Origin: Cyclobacteriaceae bacterium
GTDB lineage: Bacteria; Bacteroidota; Bacteroidia; Cytophagales; Cyclobacteriaceae
DNA length: 64,000 nucleotides
Assembly (NCBI GenBank): GCA_027533395.1
Contig: JAPZUF010000009.1
Span: 124,001-188,000, forward strand
Reading direction: 5' to 3'
The notes below the pieces were generated by a model. It was not told the origin of the DNA, did no database searches, and saw only the letters and a program-made list of their open reading frames with translations. The position numbers and the translations under genes were made by a program. Numbering within the stretch: the stretch's first letter is position 1; each line of letters starts with the position of its first letter. Below, in pieces: positions 53,113 to 61,226 of this stretch.

Positions 53113-53731
53113 AATGAACGGTTTCTTTGTTAATATTTTTACTGGTTAATATTTTTTTCAAGGCATCGAGTCCGTAATACAAACGCGACTTCACTGTGTT
53201 TTCAGATATGTTTAACACTTCTGCTATTTCTCTGAATTTCATTCCTTCGTACTCTTTCATAATCACTACTTCTTTTTGTTCGGCACTTATCATGCATAAT
53301 GCTCGTTGTAAAATATCACTCAACTCTCTGCTCTGATAAACCTTTTCAGGGTTATCGTGTCTTAGGCTTGTTCCTTCCCAGTTTGGCGATTGTTCACTTT
53401 CAGGGTTTACAACCAAATCGAAAGAAACTGCTTTTTTGTTTTTTGTCTTTCTGGCTTCTTCTCTGCAATAATTTACTGCGATGGTATACAACCATGATTT
53501 AAACCTGAGCACATCTTGCAGGGCCGGTAACGATTTGCACATGGCAATAAATGTTTTCTGTGTTACCTCCATGGCCAGGTCGTGGTCCTGAAAAAACTTA
53601 AAGCAGAAATTATAAATTCTTTTATACCACAATTGCACCAGTCGGCCCTGGGCATGCTGGTCTCCTTGCTTCGCGCGTAAAATCAAGGTGTCGGCATGCA
53701 TCATCGCGATATCTAGTAATGTTTCGGCCAA
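53102..53731 (-). CDS. ECF RNA polymerase sigma factor (sigma-70 family)
   Basis: The 209-residue protein has region 2 (LVQLWYKRIYNFCFKFFQDHDLAMEVTQKTFIAMCKSLPALQDVLRFKSWLYTIAVNYCREEARKTKNKK, shown in parts: FQDHDLAMEVTQKTF, FKSWLYTIAVNYCRE). Region 4 is MISAEQKEVVIMKEYEGMKFREIAEVLNISENTVKSRLYYGLDALKKIL. The HTH is LNISENTVKSRLYYG. It is the first gene of a minus-strand operon with the anti-sigma and secreted-protein genes. Confidence 0.95.
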   Translation of the reverse strand: MAETLLDIAMMHADTLILRAKQGDQHAQGRLVQLWYKRIYNFCFKFFQDHDLAMEVTQKTFIAMCKSLPALQDVLRFKSWLYTIAVNYCREEARKTKNKKAVSFDLVVNPESEQSPNWEGTSLRHDNPEKVYQSRELSDILQRALCMISAEQKEVVIMKEYEGMKFREIAEVLNISENTVKSRLYYGLDALKKILTSKNINKETVHYEI

Positions 53732-53856
53732 ATTATTTGCTTTATGCCTGTAAGATGGTGGTACTCACCAAAAAGTTTTACGAATCTAAAAAAACTTTAC
53801 GCTGATTGAATAATCTCCTAAAAAAGGTGGTCATATTCACTTAATTTGCGCTATCT

Positions 53857-54636
53857 ATGAAGTTTATTATCTCATTTCTAGTGCGTTTCGTACCCCGAAA
53901 GTATTTGCAATTGCTTAGCGGGTGGGGATTAAAAGTTACAGGATTTTTATTTTATTCCGGTAAAACGGTGCAATGCCCGGTGTGTGAACATTCATATCGT
54001 GAGTTTTTACCGTATGGTAGGATCAATACAAGAAAAAATGCTTTGTGTCCTAATTGTCTTTCTTTGGAGCGTCATCGATTAATTTTTGTTTACTTGAAAG
54101 ATGAAACTGATTTCTTTACTTCAAAAAAATCTGTTTTACACATAGCTCCAGAATTGTGTTTCATGAAACAGTTCGAATCCCAACATGGCGAACACTATAT
54201 TACTGCGGATATTGAATCGCCTTTAGCAAAAGTGAAAATGGATATTCATGAAATGCCTTTTGCTGATAAGCAATTTGATTATGTGTTGTGTAATCATGTA
54301 TTGGAACACGTGCGTGATGATATTCAGGCCATGCAAGAAATAAAACGCGTATTAAAACCAGGCGGACAAGCCATTTTACAAGTTCCGTTTTTTAGTCCGG
54401 TGCCTGATAAAACTTTTGAAGACCCTAGCATAACTGATAAGAGAGAAAGAGAAAAAATTTTCGGACAAGATGATCACGTAAGAAAATACGGTAGAGATTA
54501 TCCTGAAAGGATGAAGCGTGCAGGATTGACACCCGAACTCATACACCTCACCAAAAAATTAGGAGAAGAGAAATGCTTTCAGTTTGGATTAGCACAAGGA
54601 GAAATTCTATATACAGGGAAAAATCTTTCATTCTAA
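53857..54636 (+). CDS. Class I SAM-dependent methyltransferase with N-terminal zinc-ribbon-like motif
   Basis: The 259-residue protein has an N-terminal hydrophobic segment (about 1-30). Then comes a zinc-ribbon pattern CPVCEHSYREF..., with CPNCLSLERHRL, and a class I methyltransferase core: VLHIAPELCFMKQF, ADIESPLAKVKMDIHEMPFADKQFDYVLCNHVLEHVRDDIQAMQEIKRVLKPGGQAIL. The order and HVLEHV motif are typical of Methyltransf_11. Its substrate is unknown; the ribbon suggests a protein or nucleic-acid target. Confidence 0.85.
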   Translation: MKFIISFLVRFVPRKYLQLLSGWGLKVTGFLFYSGKTVQCPVCEHSYREFLPYGRINTRKNALCPNCLSLERHRLIFVYLKDETDFFTSKKSVLHIAPELCFMKQFESQHGEHYITADIESPLAKVKMDIHEMPFADKQFDYVLCNHVLEHVRDDIQAMQEIKRVLKPGGQAILQVPFFSPVPDKTFEDPSITDKREREKIFGQDDHVRKYGRDYPERMKRAGLTPELIHLTKKLGEEKCFQFGLAQGEILYTGKNLSF

Positions 54637-54661
54637 TAATTTAGTTGCTAAATTGATAGCT

Positions 54662-54685
54662 ACACAATCCGAATGTGGATTGTGT
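54662..54685 (+). terminator. Possible terminator after the methyltransferase gene
   Basis: ACACAATCC (54662-54670) pairs with GGATTGTGT (54677-54685) in a perfect 9-bp stem with a 6-base loop. The following T-tract is short (TTAAT), so termination may be weak. A -7-like CATCTTTG follows at 54698-54705, before the next gene. Confidence 0.5.
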
Positions 54686-54729
54686 TTAATGCTCGTTCAT
54701 CTTTGTGCTACTTTTACCTGTTAAAGATT

Positions 54730-55824
54730 ATGCCTGATTTAAAAAGCCACTCGACAAAGCAAACCATTTTTGAATCTAAAAAAGGTTGTAGTAAGAGCTT
54801 CCTTCTTATTCTCTTTTCCTTTATCACTGTTAGCGGAATAGTCATTCATTTAATCTTACCAGATTTTAATAGCATGCCCTGGGCACCCATCAAAGTAACA
54901 TGTTGGATGATGAGTTTTTTTATATTCATTATCGTATTTGTAAGTTTTGGTACATTAAACGAACAACCGGGTAGTTATGTGTTCGACCATGAAAAAGGTT
55001 GGGTTGCTATTCATTCCATTACTAATCCATCCGTAATTGGCTATGTTTTATATGCAGAAATTCTAAAACTCGACATTCATATTGAATCTAGAAAAAGTAA
55101 AAACTCTACCACTTATTATTACAATGGATATTTAGAAAAAAAAGATGGAAGTAAATGGCATTTTGTGCGAAGTCAAAATAAAGATGAAGTTGTTAAAATA
55201 ATCGAAGACTTGTTGCCTTGTATCAAAACAGATCTTTCAACTTCTGCACCGATACAAGATGAGTTGAGTAATAAAATTGAAAAACTAGGAAATAAAGTTC
55301 AGGCAGTTTTACATTGGCAAAACAAAGCAGTATTCAGAACGATACAACTCATTATCTATTCGTTCATCTACCTTGGCTTTATTGGTTTTTGTTTGTTAGC
55401 TCTATTTGTTTTTACTGAAACACCAGCAGGCGCAAAGATTGTTGTTGGTATCTTCTTATTGCTTTTCGGAAGTTTGCTTGGCTATGCGCTTGTAACAGCT
55501 TTCAAAAGAAATCTTAAAAATTTATTTCGCAAGTTCGCACTTGCTATAAACTCTGCCCAGCTAGAATATTATGAGTTCAATAAACTTACTGGCAAACAAA
55601 AAAAGAATGTTTCATTTCCATTGAATTCAATTGGTACTATCCGATACACTTATGTTTCGTGGGAAAACATTAAAAAACCAATTGAGGTAATCGCTAAAGA
55701 CAAAAATGAAAAAATGGTTGAGATTCATATAGATGCATTAAGTCCGGTGGAGTGCCTGCAAATTGAGAATTGGTTGCAGCAAACCATCAGAGAAAAAACT
55801 GGCATTACAGATTGGACTGTATAG
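54730..55824 (+). CDS. Membrane protein of unknown function
   Basis: The preferred ATG at 54730 (MPDLKSHSTKQ) gives 364 residues; an earlier in-frame GTG/ATG region overlaps the hairpin at 54662. It has two TM segments near the N-terminus (about 24-43 and 58-78), a cytoplasmic-looking domain (about 80-195), a second TM pair (about 207-235 and 240-262), and a C-terminal soluble part. No family is recognised. The repeated two-TM-plus-domain layout resembles PH-like membrane proteins, but this is only a structural impression. Confidence 0.55.
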   Translation: MPDLKSHSTKQTIFESKKGCSKSFLLILFSFITVSGIVIHLILPDFNSMPWAPIKVTCWMMSFFIFIIVFVSFGTLNEQPGSYVFDHEKGWVAIHSITNPSVIGYVLYAEILKLDIHIESRKSKNSTTYYYNGYLEKKDGSKWHFVRSQNKDEVVKIIEDLLPCIKTDLSTSAPIQDELSNKIEKLGNKVQAVLHWQNKAVFRTIQLIIYSFIYLGFIGFCLLALFVFTETPAGAKIVVGIFLLLFGSLLGYALVTAFKRNLKNLFRKFALAINSAQLEYYEFNKLTGKQKKNVSFPLNSIGTIRYTYVSWENIKKPIEVIAKDKNEKMVEIHIDALSPVECLQIENWLQQTIREKTGITDWTV

Positions 55825-56081
55825 TTACACCAGAAATTATAGTTAACTATCCGGCTATGTAAATAGAATAACGCTGTAAGGAAGATTAGTCTACTTGTAC
55901 AATTTCTTTTGATATTATTTCTTTTGGCAAATAAAAAGGTAAGATTCATTAGAGTTTCCAAAATTTTGCTTAGTCAGAAAAAAACAACTTTGGTTTTAAC
56001 AGAGCATTCAATCAAGACTTTTTTTCTGCACAAGTAAACTTTTACTAAAAATTTACCGTTGTTGCAGACTGAATCCCTTAC

Positions 56082-57293
56082 ATGAAATCAGAAAAAATTC
56101 TTCTCTTTACCTTAGCCGCAGTTATGTTTACGCACATCATGGATTTTATGATCATGATGCCACTGGGTCCACAACTTATCCGCTTGTTAGAAATATCACC
56201 ACAACAATTTTCTTTGTTGGTTGCATCTTATACCATTACAGCAGGCATTACGGGCTTTATCTCTGCTTTCTTAATTGATAGGTTTGATAGAAAAACAAGC
56301 TTGATTGTCATGTATGCAGGTTTTGCATTTGGAACATTAGCCTGTGGCTTTTCAACTACGTACGATATGCTGATGATTACGCGATCGCTTGCCGGAGCAT
56401 TTGGAGGAGTGTTGGGTGCGTTAGTGATGTCGATGGTAAGCGATGCTGTTCCTCTGGAAAGAAGAGCTGGAGCTATCGGTTTAGTAATGGCATCCTTCTC
56501 TGTTGCATCAGTAGCTGGTGTTCCTATAGGATTGTTTTTAGCAGATAAATCTAACTGGCAAATGCCTTTTCTTTCGTTAGGTGGTTTTTCGGTTTTGGTT
56601 TGGTTAACTTCATTTTATACAATACCGGTGATGAGAAAACATTTAATCGCTGGCGAAAAACCAAAAAATCCTTTGCAAGTACTTACTTCTATTTTTGGCA
56701 ATAAGAATGCTCGCATCGGTTTAACTTTTTCTGCTGTGCTTATGCTGGGGCATTTTACTATCATTCCGTTTATATCGCCTTACATGGTAGGTAATGTTGG
56801 ATTAAGCGAAGGTGAGTTAATGTATATCTATTTAGTAGGTGGAGCTTGCACGATGTTCTTTTCACCTTGGGTGGGTAAGATGGCTGATAAACATGGTCGA
56901 CTTACCATCTTTACTATATTTGGAACGTTAGTTATGCTACCGATTTTTACTATTACAAATTTACCCGTTCTACCCCTTTGGCTATGCTTGTTTGTTGCTG
57001 CTGTTTTCTTTGTTTTTTCTAATGGTAGGCTTGTACCGAGCACTACGATGGAAACAGCCCTAATCGCTCCAGAGATAAGAGGAAGTTACATGAGCATTCG
57101 TTCGTCTGTACAACAGTTGGCATCTGGTTTGGCTGCTTTTGTTGCGGGCATAATCATCACAGAAAAACCATCCGTTTTTTCGCAAGAAGCCAAAGCATTG
57201 GTGAATTATAATTATGTTGGGTATATCGCCATTTTCTTTTCGCTGGTTGCTTTGTGGGTGGCACGTCATTTAAGGACAACTACTACTCAATAA
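56082..57293 (+). CDS. MFS transporter
   Basis: This 403-residue, 12-TM major facilitator has the motif A-like loop DRFDRKTSLI (between TM2 and TM3). Its N-terminal half has MIMMPLGPQLIRLLEISPQQFSLLVASYT, and a second conserved loop GKMADKHGRLTIF lies in the C-terminal half. It resembles drug/H+ antiporters of the DHA1 type. Substrate is unknown. About 257 bases of non-coding DNA precede it, in which no promoter or RNA is clear beyond a short palindrome ATAGTTAACTAT (55838-55849). Confidence 0.92.
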   Translation: MKSEKILLFTLAAVMFTHIMDFMIMMPLGPQLIRLLEISPQQFSLLVASYTITAGITGFISAFLIDRFDRKTSLIVMYAGFAFGTLACGFSTTYDMLMITRSLAGAFGGVLGALVMSMVSDAVPLERRAGAIGLVMASFSVASVAGVPIGLFLADKSNWQMPFLSLGGFSVLVWLTSFYTIPVMRKHLIAGEKPKNPLQVLTSIFGNKNARIGLTFSAVLMLGHFTIIPFISPYMVGNVGLSEGELMYIYLVGGACTMFFSPWVGKMADKHGRLTIFTIFGTLVMLPIFTITNLPVLPLWLCLFVAAVFFVFSNGRLVPSTTMETALIAPEIRGSYMSIRSSVQQLASGLAAFVAGIIITEKPSVFSQEAKALVNYNYVGYIAIFFSLVALWVARHLRTTTTQ

Positions 57294-57391
57294 AAGTAAT
57301 TTTTTATCTAGGTAGGAAAGATTAGGTAAGCCTCTTCTGAACATATACTAAAAGGGTAATCGATGGCGTTAGGTTCAAAACCTACTTCGCT

Positions 57392-58720
57392 ATGTTAAGA
57401 ACACTGCTCGTTGTGTTGTTGAGTTTTCATATTTCTTTTGCTCAACAAAAAAGTAAACCGATACTTTTTCACTTTTCTGTTACGCCAGGCATTTCAACGA
57501 ATGGCATACACGGAAGCGATAAAACAAATGTCTTCTCAATTAATTTTACATCAGGTTATACAGGCGGAACTCAATTTTTAGAATTCGGTTTGATATCTAA
57601 TGCAAATGAACGTGAAACGCATGGTTTACAATTTGCAGGCTTAAGTAACATAACAGGCATCAATGCTTTTAAGGGTCTATCAAAAAAAGAAATAGAGGTT
57701 AAATACAAGTCTGGCTTTGCAGTTAACTTAAGTGGTGCGCAATTTTCTGGTTTATTCAATTATGTATTATCCGATACGTATGGCATGCAGGCTTCGGGAG
57801 GGATGAATTACACCGGTAATGCATTTTTTGGTTTTCAACTGGCTGGCTTATCAAACATCGTAAAAAAATATTCATTTGGATTTCAACTGGCAGGTATCAG
57901 CAATGTATCTTACGAATCGATGGATGGGGCTCAACTTGCATTCATCAGCAATTATACTAACGGTGGCTTATATGGTTTTCAAATGAGTTTATTCAACACT
58001 GCTGGTTTTATTGAGGGAAGAAACGGTTACGATAACAAAGATCCTACGGCCATTCAAATCGGCTTATTCAACCATGCCAAAGACCATATGAATGGCTACC
58101 AAGTAGGCTTAATAAATATAAGTGGTCGCATGCAAGGCACGCAAATAGGTCTAATAAACATTTACAAAAGAGGAAAAGAAACCGGAACAAAAGATGGAAC
58201 TTCTATCGGACTTCTTAATATTGGTATGTTCGGGCACTTATCATTATATAGTAATGAATTGTTTACTTTGACTGTTGAGTTTTCAACAGGCACATTAAAG
58301 AATGGCAGAATTTTAAAATCTCATAAAAATAAATATGTTCTTAATTCTATTATTTACTCCAGCCAACCTAATAACATAATAGATAGAAATGCAACATGGG
58401 GATTAGGGTATGCTATACGCAAATACTTTTATAAACGTTCAGACCTTCCGGGCAGAAATGAATTTTGGTTTTATGCCTATGGATTGCAACTGCAACAATT
58501 GGATACGAAAGAAAAAAAGTTTACAAAAGATTTAAACTTAATCTCCAAACCCGAACTTATTTTAGGTAGCAGATTACATCCGAAATTATTAAATGTATAT
58601 GTGTTTACTTCATTAAGTTGGAATACTCATTTTTTCCATTCTCAAAAAGAAAGTAACGCCAATAAAGTAATAAGCCTAACACATTGGCCCGGCCTATCCG
58701 TTGGCGTACACATACACTAA
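57392..58720 (+). CDS. LA_2272-type surface repeat protein, secreted
   Basis: The 442-residue protein has a signal peptide (MLRTLLVVLLSFHISFAQ). A central region (about 70-260) is built of repeats around 'GFQLAGLSN' or 'GxQxGLxN' (LQFAGLSNI, FGFQLAGLSNIV, FGFQLAGISNVS, GAQLAFISNY, YGFQMSLFNTAG, IQIGLFNHA, YQVGLINIS, TQIGLINIY). This is the LA_2272 surface-repeat pattern. A C-terminal beta-barrel-like part follows. A short hairpin (TAGGTT/AACCTA, 57370-57384) lies in the 5' leader. The role is probably at the cell surface. Confidence 0.78.
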   Translation: MLRTLLVVLLSFHISFAQQKSKPILFHFSVTPGISTNGIHGSDKTNVFSINFTSGYTGGTQFLEFGLISNANERETHGLQFAGLSNITGINAFKGLSKKEIEVKYKSGFAVNLSGAQFSGLFNYVLSDTYGMQASGGMNYTGNAFFGFQLAGLSNIVKKYSFGFQLAGISNVSYESMDGAQLAFISNYTNGGLYGFQMSLFNTAGFIEGRNGYDNKDPTAIQIGLFNHAKDHMNGYQVGLINISGRMQGTQIGLINIYKRGKETGTKDGTSIGLLNIGMFGHLSLYSNELFTLTVEFSTGTLKNGRILKSHKNKYVLNSIIYSSQPNNIIDRNATWGLGYAIRKYFYKRSDLPGRNEFWFYAYGLQLQQLDTKEKKFTKDLNLISKPELILGSRLHPKLLNVYVFTSLSWNTHFFHSQKESNANKVISLTHWPGLSVGVHIH

Positions 58721-58810
58721 CCAATAGGCAAAATAAAATCTAACGTAAATTATGCGTAAATTGATTTAGGCACAATAGTTGGGAGCCTTTTCGCTCTACC
58801 CCATTACAAT

Positions 58811-59773
58811 ATGAAAATTTATAGTATCCTTTTCGCCTTATTGCTTGTTGGCTGTTCCCAAAAAATTGAGCGTACTGCACAAGCCCCAGTTCAACCTATC
58901 GATTCAGTTGAACATTCTACCTATACATGGACAAAACTATTAGATAGTGCAGCGTGGAGAAAAAATTATAATTTTCAGTTGGTTAGTCATAACGATAGTC
59001 TATATGTTTTACACCCCGATGGCACATGGGTTTCTAAAGATGGAAGTACATGGACAAAATCTTCCTTGCAAAACACCATACACAACCACGCTTTTCTGGA
59101 TTATGTTTATTTTAATCGTGCCTTATTAGGGCTTGGCCATTTTAAAGGAAACATAGAAGCCTTCACCTTTCAACCATCAATTTTCTTGTCTGAGAATTTA
59201 ACATCATGGAAAACAGTAAGCACTACCAGTAACTTGCCCAACCGCTTCTTCTATCATCCATTTGTATTTAAAAACAAAATTTGGATTATTGGAGGTGAAG
59301 ACAAGCAAAAAGTATATGCAGACATTTGGAATTCCGAAGATGGCATTCGCTGGACAAAGCAAAAAGATAACAGCAATATTGGCCCAAGAAGTGGAAGTCA
59401 AATTGTTTGCAAAAATGATTCTTTGTTTTTATTCAATAACGATGTGTGGACGTCAACTGACGGACTAAACTGGACTAAGCTTAAAGATGAAATTGTGAGA
59501 GGCGAAGAAATATTTGGTTACACTGCCGTTGTATACGATAACCAAATATGGCTTTTAGGTTGCAACCGTAATGGAGAATTTTCCAGTGAAGTATTGTATA
59601 GTAAAGATGGGAAAAACTGGCAACAACAACGTGCCCCTTGGCTGCCTCGCGGTGGAATTGCCGCTACAGTTCATCAAAATAAAATTTTTATAACTGGTGG
59701 TAAATATGGTGGCACAACCAACCATCCTGATTTTCGCTACGATAATGATGTGTGGATCATGGAAAAGAAGTAA
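58811..59773 (+). CDS. Lipoprotein with Kelch-like/beta-propeller repeats
   Basis: A lipobox (LLLVGCSQ, Cys15) precedes about 300 residues with repeated 'W.SxDGxxWTK' units: WVSKDGSTWTK, WNSEDGIRWTKQ, WTSTDGLNWTKLK, LYSKDGKNWQQQ, plus KIFITGGKYGG. This is the galactose oxidase/Kelch-like propeller pattern of Bacteroidota exported proteins, related to the BNR repeats of the VPS10-like gene. It is likely on the periplasmic or outer-surface face. No binding partner is evident. Confidence 0.78.
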   Translation: MKIYSILFALLLVGCSQKIERTAQAPVQPIDSVEHSTYTWTKLLDSAAWRKNYNFQLVSHNDSLYVLHPDGTWVSKDGSTWTKSSLQNTIHNHAFLDYVYFNRALLGLGHFKGNIEAFTFQPSIFLSENLTSWKTVSTTSNLPNRFFYHPFVFKNKIWIIGGEDKQKVYADIWNSEDGIRWTKQKDNSNIGPRSGSQIVCKNDSLFLFNNDVWTSTDGLNWTKLKDEIVRGEEIFGYTAVVYDNQIWLLGCNRNGEFSSEVLYSKDGKNWQQQRAPWLPRGGIAATVHQNKIFITGGKYGGTTNHPDFRYDNDVWIMEKK

Positions 59774-59799
59774 AAACCTTAAAGAGAAAATACTATCTT

Positions 59800-59807
59800 T
59801 AACTTTG
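59800..59807 (+). promoter_or_regulatory. Possible -7 box before the ABA4-like gene
   Basis: TAACTTTG matches TAnnTTTG 13 bases before the ATG at 59821 region (gene start 59819-59821). It would give a very short leader and no -33 TTTG is visible, so this is only a possibility. Confidence 0.3.
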
Positions 59808-59818
59808 ATCTAATCTAT

Positions 59819-60253
59819 ATGTCTCCCGAAAAATTATTCTCAATTTGTAATAGTCTAGCTCCATTTGGATGGTTGTTAATGTGGTTCGCTCCAACATGGA
59901 AGGGCACACAATGGCTGGTTCGTTATTTAATCATTCCACTATTATTCAGTTTTGTTTACATTGGTCTAATTATCAGCGCTGGCTCATTGTCTTTCTCCGA
60001 CTTCGGAACGTTAGCGGGCATTAAAAAACTATTCAGCAACGATTACCTATTGGTTGCAGGTTGGGTACATTACCTCGCTTTCGATTTGTTTGTAGGTTCC
60101 TGGATTTTATTAAAAGGCCAAGAAGCTAAAATTCCTCATCTTTATTTAATCGTTTGTACATTTTTCACTTTTATGCTGGGACCAATCGGCTTGCTCTTAT
60201 TTCACATCGTGAGATACTTCCACACCAAAAAATTACAACATGAGAATTTCTAA
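59819..60253 (+). CDS. ABA4-like (DUF4281) family membrane protein
   Basis: This 144-residue protein has four TM helices and the family pattern SLAPFGWLLMWFAPTW, IIPLLFSFVYIGLI, and WVHYLAFDLFVGSWILLKG. ABA4 in plants is needed for neoxanthin formation; bacterial relatives have no proven role. The frame overlaps the next gene by 14 bases, so they are translationally linked. Confidence 0.85.
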   Translation: MSPEKLFSICNSLAPFGWLLMWFAPTWKGTQWLVRYLIIPLLFSFVYIGLIISAGSLSFSDFGTLAGIKKLFSNDYLLVAGWVHYLAFDLFVGSWILLKGQEAKIPHLYLIVCTFFTFMLGPIGLLLFHIVRYFHTKKLQHENF

Positions 60254-61022
60254 TTTTCTTACTTCACTCCAAAAACGAAATCCATTGTTGTTTACTTTTG
60301 GTGTCTTACACTTTGGTTTATTCGTCATCTGTCTTTTGCTTTTCTTTTATGACGATACTTTGGTTTCCGGCATCAATGCCTGGATCAAACCCATGAAGTT
60401 TTCATTAAGCATTACGATTTATCTTTTCACATTCGCTTGGTGTTTGCATTATTTAACATCAGAAAGAAGTAAAAAAATTATTTCATGGGTGGTGCTTATT
60501 ACTATGTTAGTAGAAATCATCATCATTGTTTTTCAAGCAGCCCGAGGAGAACGTTCTCATTTTAATATCACCACGATACCGAATGCCATTCTGTTTTCAA
60601 CCATGGGTATCTTTATCGGCATCAACACTGTAATCAATCTATATACATTGTTTTTATTTTTGATGCCCGAAAAAACTACCTTGAAAGGCAACAATCTTGT
60701 TGCGTGGCAGTTTGCATTATTATTTTTCTGTTTAGGTAGTATTTCAGGTGGCATCATGAGTTCTCAACTAGCACATAGTGTTGGGTCAGCAGATGGTGGA
60801 GCTGGCTTACTATTCTTGAATTGGAATACTTTAGCAGGTGATGTTCGGGTTCCTCACTTCTTTACCTTACATGGTTTACAGCTTATTCCATTGGTTCAAT
60901 ACTATATCATTAAGGATAAACCTAAAGCCATCTTGTTTACCTTTGCTTTACTGTATCTCGCGTTTTGCGTGTATTTGCATCAACAAGCTTTATCCGGTAT
61001 ACCTTTTATAAAAATTAATTGA
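60240..61022 (+). CDS. Polytopic membrane protein of unknown function
   Basis: The 260-residue protein has about seven TM helices with few charged loops. Conserved-looking segments are WIKPMKFSLSITIYLFTFAWCLHYL, VFQAARGERSHFN (a charged, aromatic loop), and DVRVPHFFTLHGLQLIPLVQYYI. His in 'PHFFTLHGLQ' and the Arg/Asp around it could bind a cofactor or metal. It overlaps the ABA4-like gene and may act with it. I do not recognise its family. Confidence 0.65.
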   Translation: MRISNFLTSLQKRNPLLFTFGVLHFGLFVICLLLFFYDDTLVSGINAWIKPMKFSLSITIYLFTFAWCLHYLTSERSKKIISWVVLITMLVEIIIIVFQAARGERSHFNITTIPNAILFSTMGIFIGINTVINLYTLFLFLMPEKTTLKGNNLVAWQFALLFFCLGSISGGIMSSQLAHSVGSADGGAGLLFLNWNTLAGDVRVPHFFTLHGLQLIPLVQYYIIKDKPKAILFTFALLYLAFCVYLHQQALSGIPFIKIN

Positions 61023-61081
61023 AAATTGTCAGCCAAGATTTGGCTTATTCGTACATCTTGTCTTTCTTCGCACCAAGAAAT

Positions 61082-61159
61082 ATGAAAAACACACAAAACA
61101 TCCACCGTCACCATCATCATTCAGGCAATGATTGTCGTGGCATGGCTATGTTTTGTTAA
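61082..61159 (+). CDS. hisL: Histidine-operon leader peptide (25 residues, 5 His codons)
   Basis: The ATG at 61082 opens a 25-codon frame ending in TAA at 61157-61159. Codons 8-13 read His-Arg-His-His-His-His, a density expected only by selection. It lies between the 7-TM gene and hisG and is followed at 61182-61212 by a terminator hairpin. Slow translation of the His codons when His-tRNA is scarce would position the ribosome over the 5' half and free the segment CGTGGCA (61136-61142). That segment can pair with the 5' arm of the terminator. This is the classical his attenuator design. Confidence 0.85.
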   Translation: MKNTQNIHRHHHHSGNDCRGMAMFC

Positions 61160-61193
61160 TTGATAGCAAAAGGAAACTAGGAGGCTTGTCACG
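61136..61193 (+). promoter_or_regulatory. Proposed antiterminator pairing of the his attenuator
   Basis: CGTGGCA (61136-61142, within the leader peptide frame) can pair with TGTCACG (61187-61193). There is one G-U pair, and an extension through GGCT (61144-61147) with AGGCT (61182-61186) works with one bulged base. The target is the 5' arm of the downstream terminator, so the two structures exclude each other. Confidence 0.6.
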
Positions 61194-61212
61194 TTGTGGC
61201 AAGCCTTTTTTA
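61182..61212 (+). terminator. his attenuator terminator
   Basis: AGGCTTGTCAC (61182-61192) pairs with GTGGCAAGCCT (61196-61206) in an 11-bp stem with one G-U pair and a 3-base loop, followed by TTTTT and another T-run. It lies 22 bases after the leader peptide stop and about 15 bases before hisG. Confidence 0.9.
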
Positions 61213-61226
61213 TTTTTAAAAGTATG

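Noticed and set aside
55825-56081. A gene in the 257-base gap before the MFS transporter, including a 78-residue minus-strand frame from 55961
   Set aside because: The frame overlaps the end of the membrane protein gene, has no recognisable composition or motif and looks like a shadow. Nothing else in the gap is convincing.
57361-57391. A tRNA T-arm-like sequence (GGTTCAAAACC) in the leader of the surface-repeat gene
   Set aside because: No matching acceptor, D-arm or anticodon arm is found upstream, so it is not a tRNA gene and there is no sign of an integrated element beside it.
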